Below are positions 53,765 to 61,348 of a DNA stretch of 64,000 bases, piece after piece (position 1 is the first letter of the stretch; each line of letters opens with the position of its first letter). Below the pieces are notes generated by a model, which did not search any database, was not told the origin of the DNA, and saw only the letters and a program-made list of their open reading frames with translations. The position numbers and the translations under genes are program-made. The stretch is from UBA2030 sp049969475 (GTDB lineage Bacteria; Bacteroidota; Bacteroidia; Bacteroidales; TTA-H9): assembly GCA_049969475.1 (NCBI GenBank), contig JBMFOU010000009.1, positions 1 to 64,000 on the forward strand, read 5' to 3'.

Positions 53765-54760
53765 ATGAGAGCATTAAAAATTTTTCTCATTGTTTTAGCA
53801 AGTATTGTTATAGCCGGATTATTCGTAGCTGTGTTATTACCCTCCCGGGTAATACTTCGTAGCGAACTTTGGATAAAGGCGCCGGCTGCTACCCTTTTTA
53901 CGCAGGTGAATAACCTCAGATATTGGGAACAATGGTCGCCTTTTGAGAGAAATGATACCACCCTGCGCATACGATATACAGGGCCGGAGGCTGGGAGTGG
54001 TGCAGCCATGTATTGGGTTAATGCCCGAAGCGACAGTGGCATGCAGGTGATCACCCAAAGTGTTCCTTTTAGTTTTATTCAGTTTAAGCTTGATTTTTAT
54101 CGCAAAACCTCTGTTAAAGAAACTTTTTCCTTCAACCAGGAGAGCGATTCAACCCTAGTGAGCTGGAAAATAATCATGGATAACCTGTCTTTCCCAATGG
54201 GCCGTTGGATGGGCCTTTTGATGCCTTCCATGATGAGTGAACTGATGAAGGAAGGCTTAATGAACCTGAAAAAAATTTCAGAAGCTAATCCAGCTGGGGT
54301 GAGCATTTTGGATTTACCAGCCCAGCATTTCCTGTTGATTAAGGATTCTGCAACCATGTCAGGAATAGCAGCATGTATAGGAAAAGCCTTCAGTGAATTG
54401 GAAAAGGTTACCGAGCAGCAAGGATTACAAATACTCGAAGCACCTTTTGTTATCTATCATTCCTGGAGCGAAGACCGCCCTATGGTCATGGAAATGGGAT
54501 TTGTAATAGATAGACCCTTATCTGCCATCAAGGGAGCCCACCGCGTTAACTACCGTCTTGAGCCTTCTGGCCGCTATGCAATGGCTATCCATCATGGGGC
54601 ATACGAAAAAACCAAAGCCACGCACGAAATGATTCAAAAATACCTTCTCGAAAATCAAATAGATTTTATTCCTCAGCCCATAGAGAAATACATTACAGAT
54701 CCGATGGCTGAGCCAGACACTTCCCAATGGGTAACCGAGATTTATTACCGCCTGAAGTAA
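53765..54760 (+). CDS. membrane-anchored SRPBCC plus GyrI-like domain protein
   Basis: This 331-residue protein has one N-terminal transmembrane helix (IFLIVLASIVIAGLFVAVLL). Residues about 30-175 look like an SRPBCC lipid/ligand-binding fold (WIKAPAATLFTQVNNLRYWE, QWSPFERND). Residues about 180-331 resemble the GyrI-like/effector-binding domain of AraC-type regulators (YHSWSEDRPMVMEMGFVIDR, AIHHGAYEKTKATHEMIQKY). This combination is common in Bacteroidota; the ligand is unknown. It is a single gene between the -7 box at 53735 and the hairpin at 54783. Confidence 0.75.
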   Translation: MRALKIFLIVLASIVIAGLFVAVLLPSRVILRSELWIKAPAATLFTQVNNLRYWEQWSPFERNDTTLRIRYTGPEAGSGAAMYWVNARSDSGMQVITQSVPFSFIQFKLDFYRKTSVKETFSFNQESDSTLVSWKIIMDNLSFPMGRWMGLLMPSMMSELMKEGLMNLKKISEANPAGVSILDLPAQHFLLIKDSATMSGIAACIGKAFSELEKVTEQQGLQILEAPFVIYHSWSEDRPMVMEMGFVIDRPLSAIKGAHRVNYRLEPSGRYAMAIHHGAYEKTKATHEMIQKYLLENQIDFIPQPIEKYITDPMAEPDTSQWVTEIYYRLK

Positions 54761-54782
54761 AATATTCTGGTTTTCAGTAGAT

Positions 54783-54818
54783 AAGCCTGCAAGGGTTTTT
54801 TTGTACCTTTGCAGGCTT
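54783..54818 (+). promoter_or_regulatory. hairpin containing the -7 box of the DUF4956 operon
   Basis: AAGCCTGCAAGGGT (54783-54796) pairs with ACCTTTGCAGGCTT (54805-54818) over 14 bp with one G-T pair. The right arm includes TACCTTTG (54804-54811), a consensus -7 box for the gene at 54834. The hairpin lies 22 bp after the SRPBCC stop and may also act as its terminator. Confidence 0.5.
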
Positions 54819-54833
54819 TAAAATTTTCTTAAA

Positions 54834-55511
54834 ATGCCAATTTTCGCTGAATTAACCTTTTGGGGCATACCTATTATCAACCCGTTGAACTTCACTGAAT
54901 TAGTCATACGGTTTATGTTTAATCTCACCTCACTCATCATCCTGGTGAGGTATATTTATTATACCACAGCACGCCGCAAGACCTACCTGTTCACCTATAT
55001 GCTAATTGGTATTACTATTTTTTCATTGAGTTTTCTTTTGGAAAATGTAAAACTGGAACTAGGCCTCGCCCTGGGTCTTTTTGCTGTGTTCGGTATTATT
55101 CGTTACCGCACCGATAGCATGCCCATAAAGGAAATGACCTATTTATTTGTGGTTATAGCTCTTTCCATAATCAACGCTCTTACTACCGGCATCAGCATTG
55201 CAGAGCTTGTGTTTACCAACGCTGCCATTCTGGTTTCAGTAGCTATGGGCGAATATTTCTGGATGTACAGGCATGAGTCGAGCAAACCTATTATATACGA
55301 CAACCTTGAATACATTAAACCTCAGAATAAGAAACTCTTCATTCAGGATCTGGAGCGGCGTACAGGATTAAAAATCAATAGGGTAGAGGTAGGTCAAATA
55401 GATTTTGCTAAAGAAAATGTTAAATTGGTCATCTATTACTTTTACGATAAGAAAAAAGTGGATTTTTTCGAAGAAAAAGCCTTTGATGAAGCCAGTTTTC
55501 TCAATAAATAA
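54834..55511 (+). CDS. DUF4956 membrane protein
   Basis: This 225-residue inner-membrane protein has about four transmembrane segments in the first 150 residues (LVIRFMFNLTSLIILVRYIY, LFTYMLIGITIFSLSFLL, EMTYLFVVIALSIINALTTG) and the conserved signature LALGLFAVFGIIRYRTD. A cytoplasmic domain of about 75 residues follows. DUF4956 genes often neighbour CotH-like and VTC polyphosphate-polymerase genes in other bacteria. Here no VTC gene is seen, and the next gene overlaps by 26 bp. It is the first gene of a four-gene overlapping operon. Confidence 0.85.
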   Translation: MPIFAELTFWGIPIINPLNFTELVIRFMFNLTSLIILVRYIYYTTARRKTYLFTYMLIGITIFSLSFLLENVKLELGLALGLFAVFGIIRYRTDSMPIKEMTYLFVVIALSIINALTTGISIAELVFTNAAILVSVAMGEYFWMYRHESSKPIIYDNLEYIKPQNKKLFIQDLERRTGLKINRVEVGQIDFAKENVKLVIYYFYDKKKVDFFEEKAFDEASFLNK

Positions 55512-56550
55512 ACTCTTTGGGGTGGCATTTTTTATTCTGAGCTTGTCGGCCCTGCAGGCTCAGCAGTCTGTTTTCCAAGGCCGGAGACTTTTTGCTGATA
55601 CCTCAGTATTATCTATAGAGATAACTCTTCCCATCGATTCGTTGCTCCGCGACGATTGCCGCCGTCCCCGTTATTTTGAAGCGAGCATGTATCTTACTAA
55701 TGGGAAAGATAGACACAAAATAAAACTTGAAGTGCGCAAGCGGGCCAAATTTCGTTGCGATCCTGCCAATTGTTCCCTTCCGCCTTTAATGGTAAAACTT
55801 AATCAGAGTGATGCCTGGGGTACCATTTTTCAAGGATGCAGAAAGTTGAAAATTACGCATCCGTGCCGGCCCGAAAAGAAAGCATTTCAACAATTTATAT
55901 ACAAAGAGTATCTCATTTACAGAATGTTCAATCAGCTGACGGATTCTTCTTTTAGAGTAAGGCTGGCTCATTTTACTTACTGCGATGTCTATTCAGGCCG
56001 GACTGTCTTCGACGTGATGGGCTTTTTTATAGAAGATGATGATGACCTTGCTCGACGCATTGGAGCTAAAGCCCTTCAAGCCACACAGGTACCCAAAGAA
56101 AAATTTAGCCCTTTTATGCTTTTGATGACTTCCCTTTTTGAATACATGATTGGGAATACCGATTTTGAAGCGGAGACTTCTCACAACATAGAACTTTTGG
56201 CTACGGGAATTCGAAGCCCCATATTGCCAGTTCCCTATGATTTTGATTGGAGTGGGTTAGTCGATGCTCCTTATGCCCAACCGGCTTTGAAAACGGGCTT
56301 GACTAAAGTTACGCAACGCTGGTATCAAGGGCCATGTCCCTCTGACACAGTATTTCAAATGGTACTTCATCGTTTCCTGCAAAAAAAGGAAGTCATATTT
56401 TCAGAGATTACGGCAACAAGTCTTCTTTCTGCCAGTGATAAAAAAAAGATGTTGAATTATTTGTCGAAATTTTACCAGGAGATTAATCATACGGTCCGCT
56501 TCAGAGCCATGCTTGAAAAAAATTGTAAAAATGGCAGAAATGGTCGATAA
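55486..56550 (+). CDS. exported conserved protein (paralogue A), possibly CotH-kinase-like
   Basis: This is a 354-residue protein. The ATG at 55486, within the end of the DUF4956 gene, gives a signal peptide (KLFGVAFFILSLSALQAQ). It has a basic Cys motif (EVRKRAKFRCDPANCSLPPL), GCRKLKITHPC, KEYLIYRMFNQLTDSSFRV, GFFIEDDDDLARRIG, EYMIGNTDFEAETSHNIELL and LPVPYDFDWSGLVDAPYA. These match an uncharacterised exported family that I recall from many bacteria. The DFD motif and adjacent Asn-Asp positions resemble atypical kinase folds such as CotH, which is an inference. It overlaps the downstream phosphatase gene. Confidence 0.7.
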   Translation: MKPVFSINKLFGVAFFILSLSALQAQQSVFQGRRLFADTSVLSIEITLPIDSLLRDDCRRPRYFEASMYLTNGKDRHKIKLEVRKRAKFRCDPANCSLPPLMVKLNQSDAWGTIFQGCRKLKITHPCRPEKKAFQQFIYKEYLIYRMFNQLTDSSFRVRLAHFTYCDVYSGRTVFDVMGFFIEDDDDLARRIGAKALQATQVPKEKFSPFMLLMTSLFEYMIGNTDFEAETSHNIELLATGIRSPILPVPYDFDWSGLVDAPYAQPALKTGLTKVTQRWYQGPCPSDTVFQMVLHRFLQKKEVIFSEITATSLLSASDKKKMLNYLSKFYQEINHTVRFRAMLEKNCKNGRNGR

Positions 56551-58150
56551 GGCTTCTTTTAACCGTATCCTGCTTTTCATATGGGCAATCCTGGCCGGTT
56601 ACCCATTGCTCAAAGGGCAGGAACCAGGGAAAGAGGTCATTCGGGCCATAAGAAGCGGAGATACATTGTATTTACTTCAATATTTGCATGTTGATGAAAG
56701 TCTAAGCACCGAAAAGATAAATCCCGGATATAAGCCAGGTTTATTACTTCCATGGGCGGTTGAAAATAAAAATGCAGCAGTTGTTAAATTTTTGCTTGAT
56801 ATGGGTGCATCTCCCGATCAAATGTTCAAAGGCTCTCCGCTTTTAATTCGTGCTATTTTACATAACGAAACGGAAATCGTAAAACAACTGCTCGATTCCG
56901 GCGCCGATCCTGACCTCCGCGACGCTGATGGTTTAACAGCAGTGCATTGGGCTGTCATCAAGCGGAATTTCCCTTTGCTGCTTCAGCTCTTTGAATCGGG
57001 AGCATCTCTGAACCTCAAAGACAAGAAAGGCCGGCTGCCTATCGATTTTGTAAAGGCTGATCATCCTAGTGTTTTCCGTGAATTTCTGATGCTCCGCAGT
57101 CAAATTCAGCGTAAGGCCGAAAATTGGATAAAAGAAGCCGACGGGCCTTATGTTTTTCATGACGCTGCGGGTTCCTTTTGGTTTTCAATAAGTCCCTATC
57201 ATTCTTTTTATAGATTGTACAGGCAATCCATTACTGATGAATCACGGCCCCTCCTGGTCCCTATGCTCGGCTACCGGTGGCCTATCGTTATCAGTCAGAA
57301 CTATGCACCCGATACCGCAATACTGTCCATGCCCGAGCAGATGCTGGCTGTCGGCGACTTACACGGCCAATTGGACGACCTTATTAGACTTTTGAAAGCT
57401 GCACAAGTAGTAGATTCAGCACTCAATTGGAAATTTGGCAAAGGCTATTTGGTTTTTCTCGGCGATTTCACTGACAGGGGCAGTCAGGTGACTGAACTCC
57501 TGTGGTTTGTACTACATCTGCGTCATCAGGCGGCCCAGCACGGAGGAAAAGTGTTGGCCATACTTGGAAATCACGACATGATGAGCATGCTAGGCGATCA
57601 CAGATATTTGAATCCCAAATACCAGCAAATCTGTGAATATTTTGGATTGGAATACTGGTCGTTTTTCGACCGAGACACCGAACTGGGGCGTTTTCTCCGA
57701 TCGCTGCCGGTAATTCTCAAGATTGGCGATAATTTGATTGTGCATGCCGGTATTAGCCATGAGCTGATGTCCACAAAACCTGATATTAATAGTCTTAACT
57801 CTGCTTTTTATGCATTTAACAATACATTCCCTCCCCGGCTCAATGCGCAAATGGACTTCTTGCTAAGGGAAAACGGTCCCATTTGGTACAGGGGGCTTAT
57901 CCCCGATTATGACCTCCGTCAGCAGGGCTCACAGCAATTAGTGGATTCAATAGCCGAATGGTTTGGTGTACAAAGAATTATCATCGGGCACTCCGAGGTC
58001 CCAGAAATTCGTCCACTATACCAGGGAAAAGTAATTCCCATTAATGTGCCCCTGGGACGTGAGGGGGTGAAACCTCAGGCCTTGCTCTGGATAGGAGACT
58101 CTCTATATGTTGTAGATGTAAATGGAACAACCAAACCCATTCGTCCATGA
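56531..58150 (+). CDS. ankyrin-repeat protein fused to a PPP-type metallophosphatase
   Basis: This 539-residue protein starts at ATG 56531 or 56540. A hydrophobic segment (ILLFIWAILAGYPLLKG) suggests export. Ankyrin repeats fill about 25-190 (PLLIRAILHNETEIVKQLLDSGADPDLRD, shown in parts: LLIRAILHNETE, LLDSGADPDLRD, TAVHWAVIKRN). The C-terminal about 275 residues have every PPP metal motif: AVGDLHGQ, FLGDFTDRGSQ, ILGNHDMM, IVHAGISHE and IIGHSEV. It is closest to bacterial or Shewanella-like serine/threonine phosphatases. It overlaps the gene before by about 20 bp and the gene after by 4 bp. Confidence 0.8.
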   Translation: MAEMVDKASFNRILLFIWAILAGYPLLKGQEPGKEVIRAIRSGDTLYLLQYLHVDESLSTEKINPGYKPGLLLPWAVENKNAAVVKFLLDMGASPDQMFKGSPLLIRAILHNETEIVKQLLDSGADPDLRDADGLTAVHWAVIKRNFPLLLQLFESGASLNLKDKKGRLPIDFVKADHPSVFREFLMLRSQIQRKAENWIKEADGPYVFHDAAGSFWFSISPYHSFYRLYRQSITDESRPLLVPMLGYRWPIVISQNYAPDTAILSMPEQMLAVGDLHGQLDDLIRLLKAAQVVDSALNWKFGKGYLVFLGDFTDRGSQVTELLWFVLHLRHQAAQHGGKVLAILGNHDMMSMLGDHRYLNPKYQQICEYFGLEYWSFFDRDTELGRFLRSLPVILKIGDNLIVHAGISHELMSTKPDINSLNSAFYAFNNTFPPRLNAQMDFLLRENGPIWYRGLIPDYDLRQQGSQQLVDSIAEWFGVQRIIIGHSEVPEIRPLYQGKVIPINVPLGREGVKPQALLWIGDSLYVVDVNGTTKPIRP

Positions 58151-59142
58151 AAAGAGTTTTTTTAATTCTACTGGCCATAACTGAACTTGCATTTTCTCTG
58201 TCACTCTCAGCGCAGGAGGATGTTACGCCCACTTTCACTATAAGTCTTAAAGATAAGTATAATTATGATAATCTGCTGAATTACGAAGAGATAGAATGTG
58301 TTATTTATGAAAAAACTTTAGGTGAAAAAGGACTTAAGGCTACCCTTCGTATCGATGAGCGATTTGCCGAACGAAATGGCAACTGTTCGTTTCCCGTTCT
58401 TCAACTCAATCTACCCAAGAAAAAAACGATAGGGTCGATTCTTGAAGGATATAACAAAATTGAAATAATTCCTATATGCAGTTTATCAGATGTATACACC
58501 TATTCAGATAAACTTTTACTTGAAGCTTGGCTGTATCGTATAGCAGGTGTCATGTTTCGTATGGAGCCACGGGTAAAGCAGGTCAAATTAAGACTCTCAG
58601 GCTTTTCGCCAATTCAGGAAGACATTTCGTTTCCCGCCATTTTTCTTGAAAGCCCCGAAGACTTGGCACAGCGCTTTGAGGGCCAGAATCTTGAGCTTCA
58701 CTTGTTGCAACCCTGGCTACTAGATCAGGAAGCACTGACAGAATTTATTATTTTTCAGCTATTTACTCAGAATTCCCGATGGGCACTTGAAACGCTACAT
58801 TCTATGGTACTCCTGTCAGTTCCTGGGAAACCACCTGTGCCGTATCCCCTGGATAATTCCAGCTCAGAGCTCATGAATTTGATGAATGACTCATACATTT
58901 TTGAGGATCCCGGCCACAACTATACAGAAGCTTGTGTGCAGAAAGAGGCCTTTTTGAAGGTCGCTTCTAATTTAAGTTTTGCTCGAAATGAAATTATACA
59001 GAGTATTGATAATATTTATTTTAGTAACCATGAAATCAATCATAGGCTCAGAGAATATACAGTCCGTTTTTTTGATTGGTTGAATGAAGCCCGTAAAACG
59101 GATATTAAGAATATCATCTGTCCTGAGGAATCAGGTCGATGA
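58147..59142 (+). CDS. exported diverged paralogue of the 55486 gene (paralogue B)
   Basis: This 331-residue protein has a signal peptide (ILLAITELAFSLSLSAQ). It aligns along its length with paralogue A: NGNCSFPVLQLNLPK against ANCSLPPLMVKLNQ, GSILEGYNKIEIIPIC against GTIFQGCRKLKITHPC, IFLESPEDLAQRFEG against FFIEDDDDLARRIGA, and PPVPYPLDNSSSELM against LPVPYDFDWSGLV. The acidic DFDW motif is lost, as is the basic KRAKFRC stretch, so an enzymatic role is unlikely if A is an enzyme. The start overlaps the phosphatase stop as ATGA. The 3' end overlaps the convergent metallophosphoesterase gene by 29 bp. Confidence 0.65.
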   Translation: MKRVFLILLAITELAFSLSLSAQEDVTPTFTISLKDKYNYDNLLNYEEIECVIYEKTLGEKGLKATLRIDERFAERNGNCSFPVLQLNLPKKKTIGSILEGYNKIEIIPICSLSDVYTYSDKLLLEAWLYRIAGVMFRMEPRVKQVKLRLSGFSPIQEDISFPAIFLESPEDLAQRFEGQNLELHLLQPWLLDQEALTEFIIFQLFTQNSRWALETLHSMVLLSVPGKPPVPYPLDNSSSELMNLMNDSYIFEDPGHNYTEACVQKEAFLKVASNLSFARNEIIQSIDNIYFSNHEINHRLREYTVRFFDWLNEARKTDIKNIICPEESGR

Positions 59143-60247
59143 CAACTACTTCTGGACGGCTGGTGGTGCGAATGGGAGGACCCCAGGTACCTGCCCCGCA
59201 AGAAATATAAAAATGAGAACCTGACCGCGACATATAACCATAGCTTTTCTCATAAACAGCCCGGGTTATTAGATGCAGAGGCCATAGTTGTCCGTGATGC
59301 GTATGCCCTGAGAGATTCAGGAAAACGGGTGAGTTTGTTTTTTCAGTTATTTCAAACGGTTGGTGATCTATCAGTACAACGGGAAATCCCTGAGGAATTC
59401 CTTTCGTGAGCTCATCCACCGTTTTCCGCTTGCCTCCCCCAAAGCGGGCTCCATCTCTGTCTTTTCGGCCGGCAATCACCAACGCACTATCTACCAACAC
59501 CCACTCATCCATCAAAAGTCGAATCCCGTTACTTTTCAAAAAACTGATTGCCTGAGAAGCTCCTCCAATATACTCATGATTGCCTGTGACCGCAAATACA
59601 CCCAGTGGGGCCTTAATATGCAACAATTCAAAGCCTATTCTCTTTCTTAATACCTGCCCCACATCTTCATCCAGAACATCTCCCCCAAAAATTACTATAT
59701 CAGGCTTGCTATCCGTCACTAACTCAGTAATCCGTTGGACTTTGGCTTTTCCTGCGGTAGTGCCCAAGTGAATATCTGAGAGAAAAGTAATACGTATTGG
59801 GCGGGCAATGGGAGCCCTCAATTCCAGATACTTCAGGCGCGGATGATTGGCATTGATATATCCTGCCACAACTGGAAGGAAAACCAGAAAAAATCCAACC
59901 AGTAGTCTTAATGGAGGGTTAACACCGGATAACCATATCTTGAAAGAGGGGTAGAAAAAGGTTATCAGTCTGATAATATCGAACAAAAGAACCCAAAGAA
60001 AGGCATAAACCATTACAGCCAGCCAAAAAGAGCCTGTCCAGATCATAACATCTGATATCCATGATGCGGCCTGTCTTTCGAGTATTCGGCCTGCTGGATA
60101 CATAATTACCAGGAGCCAGAATACCAACGCATAAATATTTTTCCAGGCGCCCGCCAGCCCAACAGTTCGGCGAAAGATGTAGAAATTGATAAGCCCGTAA
60201 ATGAGCAGAACAATGCTAAAAAAGATGAGAAAGGCAGTTTGCTTCAT
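59114..60247 (-). CDS. membrane calcineurin-like metallophosphoesterase
   Basis: This 377-residue protein has four or five N-terminal transmembrane helices (LIFFSIVLLIYGLINFYIF to LLVGFFLVFLPVVAGYI) and a C-terminal phosphoesterase domain with ITFLSDIHLG, IVIFGGDVLD, VTGNHEY, DHQPFE and GHTHHGQLWP. The type is that of YkuE/YaeI-like phosphoesterases, some of which act on UDP-2,3-diacylglucosamine or other phospholipid-linked substrates. The substrate here is unknown. It is convergent with the paralogue-B gene. Confidence 0.88.
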   Translation of the reverse strand: MKQTAFLIFFSIVLLIYGLINFYIFRRTVGLAGAWKNIYALVFWLLVIMYPAGRILERQAASWISDVMIWTGSFWLAVMVYAFLWVLLFDIIRLITFFYPSFKIWLSGVNPPLRLLVGFFLVFLPVVAGYINANHPRLKYLELRAPIARPIRITFLSDIHLGTTAGKAKVQRITELVTDSKPDIVIFGGDVLDEDVGQVLRKRIGFELLHIKAPLGVFAVTGNHEYIGGASQAISFLKSNGIRLLMDEWVLVDSALVIAGRKDRDGARFGGGKRKTVDELTKGIPQGFPVVLIDHQPFEITEKTNSPVFLNLSGHTHHGQLWPLHLITRAVYEKSYGYMSRSGSHFYISCGAGTWGPPIRTTSRPEVVVIDLIPQDR

Positions 60248-60404
60248 TGTAGATTATTGTATTTGCAAAATAACAACCTGTAGGATCTTTGGTTGGGCCC
60301 TAACGGGCCAGGCTTTAAACGAAATTTGTTTGCTGGCAGTACAAATTGAAAGAAAGACTTTACTTTTTTCGAAGTATTAGGTTGAAAGCTCTTCTATTGA
60401 ACTC

Positions 60405-60433
60405 AATAAAAAAACCGGATTAATGCATCCGGT
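60405..60433 (-). terminator. terminator of tRNA-Gly
   Basis: On the reverse strand ACCGGAT (60433-60427) pairs with ATCCGGT (60420-60414) around a 6-nt loop, followed by a run of T. It starts 8 bp after the tRNA 3' end. Confidence 0.8.
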
Positions 60434-60440
60434 CATTTCG

Positions 60441-60513
60441 AGCGGGAAACGGGATTCGAACCCGCGACCCTCAGCTTGGGAAGCTGATGCTCTGCCAACT
60501 GAGCTACTCCCGC
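60441..60513 (-). tRNA. tRNA-Gly (anticodon CCC)
   Basis: This is a 73-nt cloverleaf on the reverse strand. Acceptor GCGGGAG pairs with TTCCCGC (one G-T pair), the D arm is GCTC-AGTTGGCA-GAGC, the anticodon stem is TCAGC-GCTGA with loop TTCCCAA, so the anticodon is CCC, and the T arm is GCGGG-TTCGAAT-CCCGT. The CCA end is not encoded. Confidence 0.93.
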
Positions 60514-60528
60514 TTGCTATTTTCACTG

Positions 60529-60559
60529 CAAAATTAAACAAAAGGCCTTATTGTGCAAA
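60529..60559 (-). promoter_or_regulatory. promoter of tRNA-Gly
   Basis: On the reverse strand TTTG (60559-60556) and TAATTTTG (60536-60529) are 19 bp apart, an exact match to TTTG-N19-TAnnTTTG. The tRNA begins 16 bp downstream. Confidence 0.75.
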
Positions 60560-60664
60560 GCACTGTTTTCAGAAAATTAAAGCTAATTTTACGGCCCTTT
60601 CAAAGAAAAAGATTTTGAACTTTCTGAAAGCAAATTCATTTTAATAAAACAACTAACCGGCATC

Positions 60665-61252
60665 ATGAATTTTGCCCCCTTACGTGATTACGTTCTGGAC
60701 AAACTGAGAACCGGATTAAGGCCGGAATTATACTATCACAGCATCGACCATACCATCGACGTTTATGAGGCAGCCATGCGGCTGGCAAAAATGGAAAACC
60801 TCGGGGTAAAAGAAACCGAAATTTTGAAAACTGCCGCCATCCTTCACGATGCCGGAATGCTCATTACATATATGGGACACGAAGAAGCTTCAGCCGAATG
60901 GGCCCGTTCTTTGCTCCCTGACTATGATTATAATGGTGAAGAGGTTGAATGGGTGGTAAATCTGATTCTCGATACCCGCATGCCTCAAAACGCCAGCAGC
61001 AAACTGGGACAACTTCTTTGCGATGCCGATCTTGACTACTTGGGAAGAGAGGATTATTTCCTGATTTCGCATCGCCTGCGCCTCGAGTGGATAAGAACAG
61101 GAGTGAAGAATACGAGCCTGAGAGATTGGTATGCATTGCAAGCCGATTTCCTGCAAAAACATAATTATTTCAGCGAATCAAGCCGGCAGCTCCGCGATGA
61201 GGGGAAACACCAAAATTTGATACAAATTAAAAACTTGCTGGGTTTTGTATAA
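60665..61252 (+). CDS. HD-domain phosphohydrolase
   Basis: This 195-residue cytoplasmic protein has HD-domain metal ligands in YYHSIDHTIDVYEAA (His), AAILHDAGMLI (His-Asp) and LLCDADLDYLG (Asp). Proteins of this size hydrolyse nucleotides or phosphate esters; the substrate is unknown. The length and layout match small bacterial HD proteins. It is flanked upstream by the tRNA-Gly gene on the opposite strand and followed by the membrane protein gene about 100 bp later. Confidence 0.85.
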   Translation: MNFAPLRDYVLDKLRTGLRPELYYHSIDHTIDVYEAAMRLAKMENLGVKETEILKTAAILHDAGMLITYMGHEEASAEWARSLLPDYDYNGEEVEWVVNLILDTRMPQNASSKLGQLLCDADLDYLGREDYFLISHRLRLEWIRTGVKNTSLRDWYALQADFLQKHNYFSESSRQLRDEGKHQNLIQIKNLLGFV

Positions 61253-61348
61253 TTTTACTCTGTTCAAACTCGTGAGACTATTTTACCGATTGTCAGGCTC
61301 ATACGTATAAAACTGAATTCGTTCCGCGAGAGGAACCCCTATCTTTTT

